From the NCBI RefSeq assembly GCF_010726765.1, contig NZ_AP022601.1:2232001-2296000 (forward strand): 64,000 nt of DNA, given 5' to 3'. The position numbers were made by a program, and so were the translations under genes. Below the pieces are notes generated by a model, which saw nothing but the letters and a program-made list of their open reading frames with translations, made no database searches and was not told the origin of the DNA. This stretch comes from Mycobacterium gallinarum. GTDB lineage: Bacteria; Actinomycetota; Actinomycetes; Mycobacteriales; Mycobacteriaceae. Below, in pieces: positions 26,830-35,915 of the stretch; the stretch's first letter is position 1; every line of letters starts with the position of its first letter.

Positions 26830-27534
26830 ATGACTGACGTCATTTCAGAGGCTGACCTGATCGCGTTGGCAGAACGCGGTGCGGCGGAACTCGAGGGTGC
26901 GAACGCCGACGAACTGCTGCGCTGGACCGACGAGAACTTCGGCGGCAACTACGTCGTCGCGTCGAACATGCAGGACGCCGTCCTCGTCGATATGGCCGCC
27001 AAGGTACGCCCGGGCGTCGACGTGCTGTTCCTCGATACCGGTTACCACTTCGTCGAGACCATCGGCACCCGTGACGCGGTCGAGGCGGTCTACGACATCA
27101 ACGTCGTCAACGTCACGCCGGAGAACACGGTCGCCAAGCAGGACGAGTTGTTCGGCAAGGATCTGTTCGCCCGCGAGGCCAGCGAGTGCTGCCGGATGCG
27201 CAAGGTCGAGCCGCTGTCCAAGGCGTTGCGCGGATACTCGGCATGGGTGACCGGCATCCGCCGCGTCGAGGCGCCCACCCGTGCCAACGCGCCACTCATC
27301 AGCTGGGACAAGGCTTTCGGATTGGTGAAGATCAACCCGATCGCGGCGTGGTCCGACGAGGACATGCAGGCGTACATCGACGCCCACGATGTGCTGGTCA
27401 ATCCCCTGGTTTTCGAGGGCTATCCGTCGATCGGCTGCGCACCGTGCACCGCCAAGCCCGTCGAGGGCGCCGATCCGCGCAGCGGTCGCTGGGCGGGCCA
27501 GACCAAGACGGAATGCGGACTGCACGCGTCGTGA
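26830..27534 (+). CDS. cysH: CysH, adenylylsulfate (APS) reductase
   Basis: Thioredoxin-dependent reduction of APS to sulfite. 234 aa with the four cluster cysteines of the APS-specific, 4Fe-4S-containing form (SECCRMRK near residue 120 and GCAPCTAKP near 203) and the catalytic C-terminal Cys in ECGLH. ATG at 26830 follows GAGGAAGGG. Its stop overlaps the next gene's GTG start, and it lies 27 bp after sirA: a coherent sulfite-to-sulfide operon. Confidence 0.93.
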   Translation: MTDVISEADLIALAERGAAELEGANADELLRWTDENFGGNYVVASNMQDAVLVDMAAKVRPGVDVLFLDTGYHFVETIGTRDAVEAVYDINVVNVTPENTVAKQDELFGKDLFAREASECCRMRKVEPLSKALRGYSAWVTGIRRVEAPTRANAPLISWDKAFGLVKINPIAAWSDEDMQAYIDAHDVLVNPLVFEGYPSIGCAPCTAKPVEGADPRSGRWAGQTKTECGLHAS

Positions 27535-28259
27535 CGGCTCCGGCTCCCACCAGCCGCCCGACGCTCGTCCTGGCGGCACACGGCAGCGTCGACCCGCGGT
27601 CGGCCGCGGTGACACATGCCGTTGCCGGCCGCATCCGGCGGCTGCGGCCCTGGCTCGACGTCAGTGCCGCGTTTTTGGAGAAGACCGACCCGAACCTGCG
27701 TGACGTGCTGACCGGCCTTCCCGACGGCGTCGTGGTGCCGTTCCTGCTGGCCGACGCGTATCACGCGCGCGTCGACATCCCTGAGATGATCGAGCAGTCG
27801 GGTGCGCGGGTCGAGCAGGCCGAGGTGCTCGGGGAAGATCCCGCCCTGCTGTCCGTGTTGCGGCAGCGGCTGTCCGAGACCGGGGTGTCGCCGGACGAGG
27901 ACGGCCTCGGCGTTGTGGTCGCGGCCGTCGGATCGTCGAATGAGGCGGCCAACGCGCGAACCGGGGACGTGGCGCGTGCGCTCAGCGCCGGAACCCGTTG
28001 GGCCGGTGCCCAAGTCGCGTTCGCAACCGGACCGCGGCCGAACGTCGCCGACGCGGTGGAGCGGCTGCGGGCCGACGGCGCCCGCAATCTTGTGATCGCT
28101 CCATGGTTCCTGGCGCACGGCATCATCACCGACCGCGTGGCGTCCTATGCGGCAGCTCACGGCATTCAGATGGCCGAGCCGTTGGGCTCACACAACCTGG
28201 TCGCCGCCACGGTGCTCGACCGTTTCGACGCGATGAGCGTCGTCTCCGCCGCCGCCTGA
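27531..28259 (+). CDS. che1: Sirohydrochlorin ferrochelatase (CbiX-like; Che1)
   Basis: Inserts iron into sirohydrochlorin to make siroheme for SirA. 242 aa with two CbiX-like halves: LVLAAHGSVDPRS near residue 12 with the metal-binding His, PFLLADAYHARVDIP near 70, and VVVAAVGSSNEAAN in the second half. GTG at 27531 overlaps the cysH stop (GTGA), so it is translationally coupled. The open frame upstream lies inside cysH and is not coding. Location with sirA explains its role better than cobalt chelation. Confidence 0.88.
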   Translation: MTAPAPTSRPTLVLAAHGSVDPRSAAVTHAVAGRIRRLRPWLDVSAAFLEKTDPNLRDVLTGLPDGVVVPFLLADAYHARVDIPEMIEQSGARVEQAEVLGEDPALLSVLRQRLSETGVSPDEDGLGVVVAAVGSSNEAANARTGDVARALSAGTRWAGAQVAFATGPRPNVADAVERLRADGARNLVIAPWFLAHGIITDRVASYAAAHGIQMAEPLGSHNLVAATVLDRFDAMSVVSAAA

Positions 28260-28303
28260 ACGGTAATCGGTTTTCGCATCCGCTCGCGCCTGCCTTGACC
28301 CTC

Positions 28304-28348
28304 GCGTCGCCACCATGCTAAGCAGTTGCTCAGCATGGTGGGCGACGC
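28304..28348. promoter_or_regulatory. 45-bp near-perfect palindrome ahead of the aldehyde dehydrogenase
   Basis: Arms 28304-28319 and 28332-28348 pair over 16 bp with one bulged G. The loop itself contains AGCA-GT-TGCT, so almost the whole 45 nt is self-complementary; the core repeats TGCTNAGCA twice. It lies 30 bp before the ATG of the dehydrogenase and 44 bp after che1. Either a regulator operator or a terminator for che1; no T-run follows, so I favour an operator. Confidence 0.6.
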
Positions 28349-28378
28349 GCTCCCCGTGGGCGACGAGAAAGGTCAACG

Positions 28379-29845
28379 ATGACATCGACGGCGACACTGC
28401 AGACGGTTCTGGACGAACTCACCGCACGGCCGGGCACGGGTGAGAAGATCTCGGTGATCAACCCGGTGACCGAGGAGCAGATCGTCGAGTTCACCGACTG
28501 CGGCGCGCAAGCCGTCGATGAGGCCGTCGCGCGTGCCAAGGCCTCCTTCGAGGCGGGCGTGTGGTCGGAGCTGCCCGGACGGGCGCGGGCCAAGATCATG
28601 TGGAAGATCGCCGATCTCATCGACGAGCACGCCGACGAGATTGCACACCTCGATTCGCTCAACACCGGCATGCCGCTGATGCAGGCGACGCTTGGCCTGC
28701 CCAACTGCGCCGAGTTCTTCCGCTACTACGCCGGCTGGTGCACCAAGATCAGCGGTAACGCGTACGACGTGAAGACCGCGGGCATCGCCACCGACACGTG
28801 GGTCGACATGCACACCTACACGCTCAAGGAGCCGTACGGCGTTGTGGGCCTGATCTTTCCGTGGAACGGCCCGATCTTCAACGCATGCGCAAAGCTCGCG
28901 CCCGCGCTGGCCGCAGGCTGCAGCATGGTGGTCAAGCCCGCAGAGGAGACGCCGCTGTCGGCGATCCTGCTCAACCGGTTGATCCACGAGGCAGGCGTGC
29001 CCGAGGGTGTCGTCAACCTGCTGACCGGCTACGGCCACACCGCGGGCGCGGCGATCACCGCGCATCCTGACGTCGAGAAGGTCGCCTTCACCGGCTCGAC
29101 CGAGATCGGCAAGGAGATCGTGCGGGCATCGGCGGGCAACCTCAAGAAGGTCATGCTCGAGCTCGGCGGTAAGTCGCCGGTGCTGATCTACGACGACGCG
29201 GACCTGCAGAAGGCCATCTTCATGGCGTCGATGGGAATCTTCGTGCACTCCGGCCAGGGCTGTGTGTGCGGCTCACGCGTTTTCGTCCAGCGCGGCGTCT
29301 ACGACGAGGTGCTCGAAGGCATCTCCAACATGGCCAACTTCGTCAAGCTCGGCGGACCTGATGAGGAGGGATGCATGAGCGGCCCGCTGATCAGTCAGAA
29401 GCAGCTGACCAGGGTCATGGGTTACATCGACGAGGGCAAGTCCGAGGGTGCCGAGGTCGTCACGGGCGGCCACCGGCTCGATCGCAAGGGCTACTTCGTG
29501 CACCCGACCGTCCTGACCAACGTCAACCGTGACATGCGGCTGTATCAGGAGGAGATCTTCGGGCCCGTGGTCACGGTCCTGCCTTTCGACGACGACGACG
29601 AGGCCGTCGCGATGGCCAACGACACGACCTACGGCCTGGCGGCCACCGCGTGGACCAACGACCTCAGCCGTGCGCATCGTCTCGGCAAGCGGTTGCAAGC
29701 CGGAACCGTAACGATCAACTGCCAGTTGGTGTTCGACCACGCGGTGCCGTTCGGCGGGTACCGGCAGTCCGGTTGGGGACACGAGTTCGGCCAGGAAGGT
29801 ATCGACGCGTACCTGAAGACGAAGTCGGTCTGGGCACAGCTCTGA
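28379..29845 (+). CDS. NAD(P)-dependent aldehyde dehydrogenase (copy 1)
   Basis: 488-aa ALDH superfamily enzyme oxidising an aldehyde to the acid. Motifs: FPWNGPIFNACAKLAPALAAG (Asn of the oxyanion hole), the cofactor loop FTGSTEIG, ELGGKSP with the general-base Glu, the catalytic Cys in SGQGCVCGSR and EEIFGPVVTV. ATG at 28379 follows GAGAAAGG. Related in sequence to the second ALDH at 30917-32323. The LacI-type gene follows 55 bp downstream on the same strand. Substrate unknown. Confidence 0.88.
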   Translation: MTSTATLQTVLDELTARPGTGEKISVINPVTEEQIVEFTDCGAQAVDEAVARAKASFEAGVWSELPGRARAKIMWKIADLIDEHADEIAHLDSLNTGMPLMQATLGLPNCAEFFRYYAGWCTKISGNAYDVKTAGIATDTWVDMHTYTLKEPYGVVGLIFPWNGPIFNACAKLAPALAAGCSMVVKPAEETPLSAILLNRLIHEAGVPEGVVNLLTGYGHTAGAAITAHPDVEKVAFTGSTEIGKEIVRASAGNLKKVMLELGGKSPVLIYDDADLQKAIFMASMGIFVHSGQGCVCGSRVFVQRGVYDEVLEGISNMANFVKLGGPDEEGCMSGPLISQKQLTRVMGYIDEGKSEGAEVVTGGHRLDRKGYFVHPTVLTNVNRDMRLYQEEIFGPVVTVLPFDDDDEAVAMANDTTYGLAATAWTNDLSRAHRLGKRLQAGTVTINCQLVFDHAVPFGGYRQSGWGHEFGQEGIDAYLKTKSVWAQL

Positions 29846-29898
29846 CACCGATGCGGCGGTGACCACGCCGCGGACTATGCGCGAACCCGGGGACTGAG

Positions 29899-29917
29899 CA
29901 TGCCACGATGTGGCATG
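29899..29917. promoter_or_regulatory. 19-bp perfect palindrome at the start of the LacI-type gene
   Basis: CATGCCAC-GAT-GTGGCATG, 8-bp arms and 3-bp centre. It covers the first possible ATG (29900) and reaches the second (29915). Position suggests an autoregulatory operator for the LacI-type protein; not proven. Confidence 0.55.
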
Positions 29918-30916
29918 GCCGGTCCCCGTGGCGCGGCAGCCGGCGAAACGCGACTGCCCAGGCCCACCACCGCTGACGTCGCGCGTCTGGCGAACGTGTC
30001 GACTGCCACGGTGAGTTACGTCCTTAACGACGTCGAGGGGCACCGGATTTCCGAGCGGACTCGCGACGCCGTGATCCGCGCCGCCCAGCAGTTGGGCTAC
30101 CGACCCAACCTGGCCGCCCGCAACTTGGCGCGAGGCAGGAGCGGGGCCGTGCTCTACGTGGTTCCGCGCATCGCCGTCGGCGACATGCCGTTGCAGGCGG
30201 GCAGCCGGATGACAGCCGATCTGGCACGGGCAGGGCTGCTCCAGATCCAGATCTTCGAAACCGAAGACGACCGCAACATCGTCGACGCGATCGAGAACAT
30301 CGATCCCGTCGCCGTCACGAGCCTGTTCCCGTTGCCCGATCGAGTCGTGCGCGCCATGAAGGCGGCGGACATCCCGCACATCGAGATCGGGACGCTGCCC
30401 GCACTGGGCAATCCACCAGAGTCTGTGGGCGAGATGCGAATTGACCATCTCGTGTCACGCGGCCACCGGGAGATCGCCTTCGCCCGCGCCGGCGCCAAGA
30501 GGTGGCGCGCTCTGGGCGACTACTGGCTGGGCGGCATCCTCTCAGCGGCCACGGCGAGGGAGCTGCCGCCGGTCCGCGTCGCCGACGTCACCCAGGAGAA
30601 CGTCGTGGAGGTGGTCACCTCGTGGGTGCGCGACGGCGTCACCGCGGTGTGCGCGCAAAGCGATGAGGTCGCGTGCCTGATCCTGTTCGGCGTACGGGAG
30701 GCGGGTTTGACGTGCCCCGCCGATCTGGCGGTCATCGGGGTCGACGCCGCACCCATCGGAGCGCTGAGCTCGCCGCCCTTGACGACGGTCGAGTTCGATC
30801 CGACCGCGGTCGCCGACGTGGCCACCGCCGCGTTGCTCGCCGAACTGAATTATCCGTCGTCGCCGCCACCGCAGCCGGCCGACATCACCCGGCTGATCGT
30901 GCGCGCCTCGACCTGA
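29915..30916 (+). CDS. LacI/GalR-family transcriptional regulator
   Basis: About 333 aa. An N-terminal helix-turn-helix (TTADVARLANVSTATVSYVLND) with hinge helix (NLAARNLARG) is followed by a periplasmic-binding-like effector domain ending in LAVIGVDAAPIGALSSPPLTTVEFD. Two starts are possible: 29900 lies inside a palindrome, so I use 29915. It sits between two aldehyde dehydrogenases, downstream of one and convergent with the other with no gap between the stops, so it probably controls both. Effector unknown. Confidence 0.85.
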   Translation: MAGPRGAAAGETRLPRPTTADVARLANVSTATVSYVLNDVEGHRISERTRDAVIRAAQQLGYRPNLAARNLARGRSGAVLYVVPRIAVGDMPLQAGSRMTADLARAGLLQIQIFETEDDRNIVDAIENIDPVAVTSLFPLPDRVVRAMKAADIPHIEIGTLPALGNPPESVGEMRIDHLVSRGHREIAFARAGAKRWRALGDYWLGGILSAATARELPPVRVADVTQENVVEVVTSWVRDGVTAVCAQSDEVACLILFGVREAGLTCPADLAVIGVDAAPIGALSSPPLTTVEFDPTAVADVATAALLAELNYPSSPPPQPADITRLIVRAST

Positions 30917-32323
30917 TCAGAGGCTGATGTAGACGGCCTTGGTGTTGAAGTACTCCTCGATGCCCTTGCGACCCCGCTCGCCGCCCCAACCCGATTGCTT
31001 GTGCCCGCAGATCGGCATCGACGGATCCGCCCCAAGCGCGCAGTTGACCCAGACCTGCCCTGCGTGAAGCTCGTTCGCGACTCGGTGGGCACGCCCCAGG
31101 TTCTCCGTCCAGATGGCGCCGGCCAGGCCGTACTCCGTGTCGTTCGCGGCGGCCAGTACCTCCTCTTCCTCGTCGAAGGGGATGACGCAGCCGACGGGCC
31201 CGAAGATCTCCTCGCGGATGAGCCGCATATCGGGCGTGGTGTTGGTGATGACGGTGGCCTCGTAGAAGTAGCCCTTGCGGTCCAGGTACTTACCGCCGGT
31301 GATGATCTCGGCGCCCTTCGAAACACCCTCTTGCACAATGCCTTCGACACGCTGGCGCTGTTTGTCGCTGATCAACGGTCCCAGTACCGAATCGGGGTCC
31401 TCGCTGCCTCCCATCGGCAGCATCTTGGCGAACCCGGCAATACCCTCGACCACCTGGTCGTAGATGCCGCGTTGAACGTAGATGCGCGAGGTGCAGGAAC
31501 AGTTCTGCCCCGATCCGGCGAGCAGTCCAAGGCTCGCGTTCATGATCGCCTTGTCGAGATTGGCGTCCTCGAACATGATCAGGGGCGACTTTCCGCCCAG
31601 CTCGAGCGTGAGGCGCTTGAGGTTGCCGGCCGCCGCCTTGACGATGAGCCTGCCGACCTCTGTCGACCCGGTGAACGAGATCTTGTCGACGTCCGGATGC
31701 GCGGTGAGCGCCGCACCGGTGGTCTCGCCGTAACCGGTGATGACGTTGAGCACGCCGTCGGGCAGGCCTGCCTCGCGGAAGATCTCCTCCAGCTTCAACG
31801 CGGTGAGCGGCGTCTCCTCGGCGGGCTTGAGCACGCAGGAGCAGCCGGCCGCCAGCGCGGGCGCGACCTTGAGCATCGCGACGAAGAACGGACCATTCCA
31901 GGGGATGATGAGGCCACACACCCCGACCGGTTCGAGCTGGGTGAAGTTGTGAAAGCTCTCGTAGTGACCGAGCAGGCCGTCGGATACGACGCTGCTGGAC
32001 TCGCCGTGGATCTTGCCGACCCAACCTGCGTAGTACAGCAGCATCTCCATCGACACCTTGATGATCTGCTCACCCGCCACCTTGTTCATGCCGTTGTCAC
32101 GGCCCTCGAGCAAGGCGAGCTCGTCGGTACGTTCCCTGATGATCTCGGCGGCTCGGAAGAGCACCTCCGCGCGTCGCGCGGCGGGCAGCTTGCGCCACAC
32201 CCCGGATTCGAAGGTCTCGCGAGCCCGGGCGACTGCCGCGTCGACGGCTGCCTGGTCTGAGTCGACGACCTCGAAGATCTGTTCTTCTGTCGAGGGGTTG
32301 AACACCGGAATGGTCGTAGTCAC
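30917..32323 (-). CDS. NAD(P)-dependent aldehyde dehydrogenase (copy 2)
   Basis: 468-aa ALDH with IPWNGPFFVAMLKVAPALAAG, FTGSTEVG, ELGGKSP, the catalytic Cys in SGQNCSCTSR and EEIFGPVGCV. Similar throughout to the copy at 28379-29845, so probably an old duplication or two enzymes for related aldehydes. Its stop abuts the LacI stop. A 9-bp-armed inverted repeat lies 58 bp upstream of the ATG. Substrate unknown. Confidence 0.88.
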   Translation of the reverse strand: MTTTIPVFNPSTEEQIFEVVDSDQAAVDAAVARARETFESGVWRKLPAARRAEVLFRAAEIIRERTDELALLEGRDNGMNKVAGEQIIKVSMEMLLYYAGWVGKIHGESSSVVSDGLLGHYESFHNFTQLEPVGVCGLIIPWNGPFFVAMLKVAPALAAGCSCVLKPAEETPLTALKLEEIFREAGLPDGVLNVITGYGETTGAALTAHPDVDKISFTGSTEVGRLIVKAAAGNLKRLTLELGGKSPLIMFEDANLDKAIMNASLGLLAGSGQNCSCTSRIYVQRGIYDQVVEGIAGFAKMLPMGGSEDPDSVLGPLISDKQRQRVEGIVQEGVSKGAEIITGGKYLDRKGYFYEATVITNTTPDMRLIREEIFGPVGCVIPFDEEEEVLAAANDTEYGLAGAIWTENLGRAHRVANELHAGQVWVNCALGADPSMPICGHKQSGWGGERGRKGIEEYFNTKAVYISL

Positions 32324-32380
32324 TGTCCGTCAAACCTTTCGCCGCGCCCCGGGAACACCGTTGTCCACGCCGTGCTTAAG

Positions 32381-32404
32381 CGCATAACCAAGCTAGGTTA
32401 TGCG
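32381..32404. promoter_or_regulatory. Inverted repeat upstream of aldehyde dehydrogenase copy 2
   Basis: CGCATAACC (32381-32389), 6-nt centre, GGTTATGCG (32396-32404): a perfect 9-bp palindrome, AT-richer than its surroundings, about 60-80 bp before the start codon. Good operator candidate, but different in sequence from the two palindromes near the LacI gene. The remaining 32405-32576 shows nothing recognisable. Confidence 0.6.
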
Positions 32405-32576
32405 TCCAGTCGGGTCGATGTCCACTAAGGGGTACGACGGCGCCCCGAATAGCGGCGCAGTGGTGACGCCGGTCTGTTCGCCAGCAATCCGGTGGCAGGT
32501 ACAGCCAGCGTCAACGGAGCCTTCATGGTCCCCTTCGGGCGCGACCCGAATCCGGTACCTCTCTAGTCTCTACGTC

Positions 32577-34706
32577 TCAGAGCAACTCGGCCAGCATTGC
32601 CGCAGCTCGCTGCGCCCCGTCCGCCTCGACGGGCAGGTACGGCACGGCCGATGACATTTCATCGACGATGATCTTCGCCAGCAAGTCGGGATCTGCGGCC
32701 TCGGCATAGTGCATTCGCCGTCCCCCGCCGTAGCGTTCCAAGCGGTGCCGGACGTGGAAGTTCTGCTCGAAATGATGCTCCAGCGGTATGTAGATGAACG
32801 GAGTTCCCGCAGCCGTCAGCTCCATGCATGTCGTCAATCCGCCCTGAACCACTGCGATGTCGCAGGCGGCCAGGTAATCCGCGAGGTCCGGGACGAATCC
32901 CCGGACTCGGACGCCGCGGCGGGCCGGAACGGTATCCGGATCGATCCGAGGCCCGGTGACGACCAGGAAACACATCTCGGGCAGAAGTTTTCGCACCTTG
33001 GGCGCGGCTTCGACTATCCGCCGCAACAGCGAACCGCCGACCGCCGTACCACCGACGGTGATCACGCAGAGCCTGTCGTCGGTCTTCATGCCCAGCTTGC
33101 GGCGCAAGGCCGCCCGCTCCGGGCCGCTGGGAGGCGGCGATCCGAGTACATACCCGGAGAAGTCAAAGTTCTCCTCGGTCCACGACCTGATGTCCGGCAG
33201 CCCCGGACCGAACTCTTGCACCACAACATCTTCCGGGCTTCCAACGAAGATCGACCGATCACGCAACCACGGAAATCGGCTGCGGTGCTCGATCATCTCG
33301 GCGTTGTAATCCGCGGTGAGCGCGGCTTCACGCGCCCCGCCATCGGGCATCGGCAGCCACCCGACGAAGTCGGTCAGCCACGCGAACTGAAAGTTCTTCA
33401 GCTCCGGATTCTCATGCAAAAAATAGTCGACTTCCCATGCCTCGTCGCCGATTACGAGATCAGGTGGTTCCTCGGACACCACCTCGGCGAACAACATGAA
33501 GTTTGCGAGCAGAATCTCATCCATCCGACGTATAGCCTCGAACGCGTGCAGGTCGTGCTCGCCCGATTCGCTTTCCACGTGCGTCGACTCGTTGAGCATG
33601 TACCTCGAAGCGGGATGCACGTTCTCCCCCGCGGCTTCCAACACCCGGGTCACCGGATCCTGGGCCAACCAGTCGATCTGCACATCCGGCACGGCCTCAC
33701 GAAGTTTCGCGGCGATCGCGACGTCACGGCGGGCGTGTCCGAGCCCGATCGGCGAGGAGAGGTACAACGCGCGACGGCGCCTCCGCAACGCCCGCACATG
33801 CCGTGCGCGCTGCGGGACCGGCGCGACCGACTCAACGAACTTCCGGATGATGGTGTTGACCCGTACCGCATCGCGCGCAGAGGGTCCGTGACCGGATCCC
33901 TCGATGAGCGTAAGCGATCCGCCGACCTGGTCAGCTAGTTGCACAGCGACGGCATCGCGGCTCACCTTGTCCTTGGTACCGTGCACGATGTGCACGGGAC
34001 AGCGGATTGATTCGACGATGTCCAGAAAGGTGTCGTCGGTGCGAAGCGTCGAATCAAGCCGGGCTGCAGTGGTTTTCACCAGTGTATCGGCGTCGATATC
34101 AGCCGACCACAACATCATGTCTTCGATCTGCTTGGTCGAGTGCGGCTCTGGAAACATCTGCGCAAAGAAGAAGTCGCGAAAGTCTTCGAGGCCGCCGTTC
34201 AGCCAGTGGCGCCGGTTGTATTTCTCCCAGCCGCTTGGCTCGTCGACGGCCTGCGACCAGGCCAGGCTCTCGAAATCCAGACCTGCGGCCGGGATGTCAC
34301 ACGACGGCGCGATTGCGAAGATGCCTTGAATCCGCTGCGGCTCTGACGCCGCCACGCGAGCGGCCCACTCGATACCGCGCGACAGGGTGACCAGCACGGT
34401 CTGTTCGACGCCCACCGCATCCAGCACCGCGAGGACATCAGCCGCGTATTCGCGGTTCGCGTACGCCTCAATGCTAGTGGGGCTGTCGGACCTGCCCGAC
34501 CCACGTCCGTCGAATGTCACGACCCGGTAGTGCCGCGAAAGGTACGGCACTTGGGCCTTCCAGACTCGCGAATCGACCAGCGACCATGTGGGTATGAGCG
34601 TCACTGTGGTCGCACCCTCGCCGTACACGTCGAAGTGCAGGGTGACGCCCTCGCGGGTCACCTCACCGGACGCGTCAGGAGGACGTGCTCGACGCTGTTC
34701 GGGCAT
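32577..34706 (-). CDS. Alpha/beta-hydrolase fused to a GT1/MurG-like glycosyltransferase
   Basis: About 709-aa two-domain protein. Residues about 20-290 are an alpha/beta hydrolase: HFDVYGEG, VVTFDGRGSGRSD, nucleophile region LVTLSRGIEW (Ser present, but the first Gly of GxSxG is Thr), Asp in IVHGTKDKVS and His in IEGSGHGPS. From about residue 315 a glycosyltransferase follows: SSPIGLGHARRD, then VITVGGTAVGGSLLRR and VQGGLTTCMELTAAGTPFIYIPLEHHFEQN. The linker is arginine-rich. I chose ATG at 34706 (28 bp after the methyltransferase gene, GAGG upstream); 34757 would overlap that gene. Probable partner of the methyltransferase in modifying a small molecule or lipid. Substrate unknown. Confidence 0.8.
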   Translation of the reverse strand: MPEQRRARPPDASGEVTREGVTLHFDVYGEGATTVTLIPTWSLVDSRVWKAQVPYLSRHYRVVTFDGRGSGRSDSPTSIEAYANREYAADVLAVLDAVGVEQTVLVTLSRGIEWAARVAASEPQRIQGIFAIAPSCDIPAAGLDFESLAWSQAVDEPSGWEKYNRRHWLNGGLEDFRDFFFAQMFPEPHSTKQIEDMMLWSADIDADTLVKTTAARLDSTLRTDDTFLDIVESIRCPVHIVHGTKDKVSRDAVAVQLADQVGGSLTLIEGSGHGPSARDAVRVNTIIRKFVESVAPVPQRARHVRALRRRRRALYLSSPIGLGHARRDVAIAAKLREAVPDVQIDWLAQDPVTRVLEAAGENVHPASRYMLNESTHVESESGEHDLHAFEAIRRMDEILLANFMLFAEVVSEEPPDLVIGDEAWEVDYFLHENPELKNFQFAWLTDFVGWLPMPDGGAREAALTADYNAEMIEHRSRFPWLRDRSIFVGSPEDVVVQEFGPGLPDIRSWTEENFDFSGYVLGSPPPSGPERAALRRKLGMKTDDRLCVITVGGTAVGGSLLRRIVEAAPKVRKLLPEMCFLVVTGPRIDPDTVPARRGVRVRGFVPDLADYLAACDIAVVQGGLTTCMELTAAGTPFIYIPLEHHFEQNFHVRHRLERYGGGRRMHYAEAADPDLLAKIIVDEMSSAVPYLPVEADGAQRAAAMLAELL

Positions 34707-34734
34707 GCCACCATCCTCGTCTGCCAGATGCGAT

Positions 34735-35817
34735 TCAGGGCCGAACCTCGAAAACATGGTTGAACGGCGTCTGTGCCGCTAGCCGGAATCGGGTGAAGCC
34801 CGCGGCGGTGACCACGTCGCGGATCCGCGCGGGTCCGGCTTGCGTACCGAGGGCGAGCCCGACCGGTTGGGCGAGCGATGACGGCGTGCACAGCAGCGTC
34901 GAGAAGCCGTAGTAGGCCCGGCCGATCGGGTTGAAGTTGTCCTCGACGTGATCGCCCGCGGCGGGCTCGACGATCATCCACGTCCCGTCCTCGGCGATCA
35001 TCTCGCGCACATGGCGGGCCGCGCCGATCGGGTCACCCATGTCGTGCAGACAGTCGAACATCGTGATCAGGTCGTACGGACCACCTGTGAAGGCATCCGC
35101 GGCGGCGGATTCGAACGTGATTCCGGCACCGGCTTTCGAAAGCGCGGCCCGTTCCCGGGCTGTTTCGATCGATTCGACGTGTGCGTCAGTGCCGCGAAAG
35201 TCCGAGCGCCCGAACGCCTCCGCCATGAGAATCGTCGACGCCCCGTGTCCGCAGCCAACGTCGGCCACGAATATCCCACGGTTGAGCTTGTCCACCACCC
35301 CGTCCAGTGCGGGCAGCCAGGAATTCACCAGATAGGCGGCGTACGTGGGCCGGAAGAATCTTTCGCAACCTTCGTGGACGTCGTGGTTGTGCTCACCCCA
35401 GCCCACGCCGTCCCCGGTGGCTGCCGCCACCATCACATCCCCCGCGTCGCGTGCTGTTCCGTGTGCGATCTGGAACAAACCGGTGACGAACGCCGGGCTT
35501 GTTTCATCGGTGAGCGCTGCCGCCTGTTCGGGCGGCAGGTGGTAGCGACCGGTCGCCGGGTCGTAGTCGACATATGACCCCGCCGCTTGCGCGTTGAGCC
35601 ATTCACGGGCGTAATGCTCGTCGGTGTCGGTGTGCTCGGCCAGCTCCGACGGGGTCGACGGGCCGAGACTGGTCAAAGCGCGGTAATAGCCCAGACGGTC
35701 GCCCATGACCACCAGCGCGCAGTTCAGGGCCGCACCCGCTTCCTCGACAGCGCGGAATACGAATGCCATCAGTTTCTCCGGGTCGACCGCGGATGCGACG
35801 ACAGTGGGTGTGTTCAT
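34735..35817 (-). CDS. SAM-dependent class I methyltransferase
   Basis: 360-aa methyltransferase with an N-terminal winged-helix-like dimerisation region (GYYRALTSLGPSTPSELAEHT) and a Rossmann SAM site (FVADVGCGHGASTILMAEAFG near residue 170) followed by DLITMFDCLHDMGDP. Preferred start is ATG at 35817 (MNTPTVVAS), after AAGGAAG; 35847 is also in frame. The hydrolase-glycosyltransferase fusion follows in the same direction. Divergent from the LuxR-family regulator, which may control it. The family includes small-molecule O-methyltransferases; target not identifiable. Confidence 0.82.
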   Translation of the reverse strand: MNTPTVVASAVDPEKLMAFVFRAVEEAGAALNCALVVMGDRLGYYRALTSLGPSTPSELAEHTDTDEHYAREWLNAQAAGSYVDYDPATGRYHLPPEQAAALTDETSPAFVTGLFQIAHGTARDAGDVMVAAATGDGVGWGEHNHDVHEGCERFFRPTYAAYLVNSWLPALDGVVDKLNRGIFVADVGCGHGASTILMAEAFGRSDFRGTDAHVESIETARERAALSKAGAGITFESAAADAFTGGPYDLITMFDCLHDMGDPIGAARHVREMIAEDGTWMIVEPAAGDHVEDNFNPIGRAYYGFSTLLCTPSSLAQPVGLALGTQAGPARIRDVVTAAGFTRFRLAAQTPFNHVFEVRP

Positions 35818-35915
35818 CAGACTCTTCCTTTCACCAGGTGAAACCACGGTCGCACGCCGCTGCCAGCTCGCGAATCAGGTGACCCACCTAGTCGTCTTCG
35901 CCGTAGCATCAGCCC

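Noticed and set aside
27186..27530. Upstream extension of che1
   Set aside because: Lies inside cysH in another frame; the ferrochelatase domain begins right after GTG 27531.
32405..32576. Hidden small gene or RNA between ALDH copy 2 and the glycosyltransferase
   Set aside because: No ORF with a ribosome-binding site and no strong fold seen beyond the inverted repeat already listed.
34707..34757. Longer start for the hydrolase-glycosyltransferase
   Set aside because: Would overlap the methyltransferase end by 23 bp and adds no conserved sequence; the ATG at 34706 has a better ribosome-binding site.
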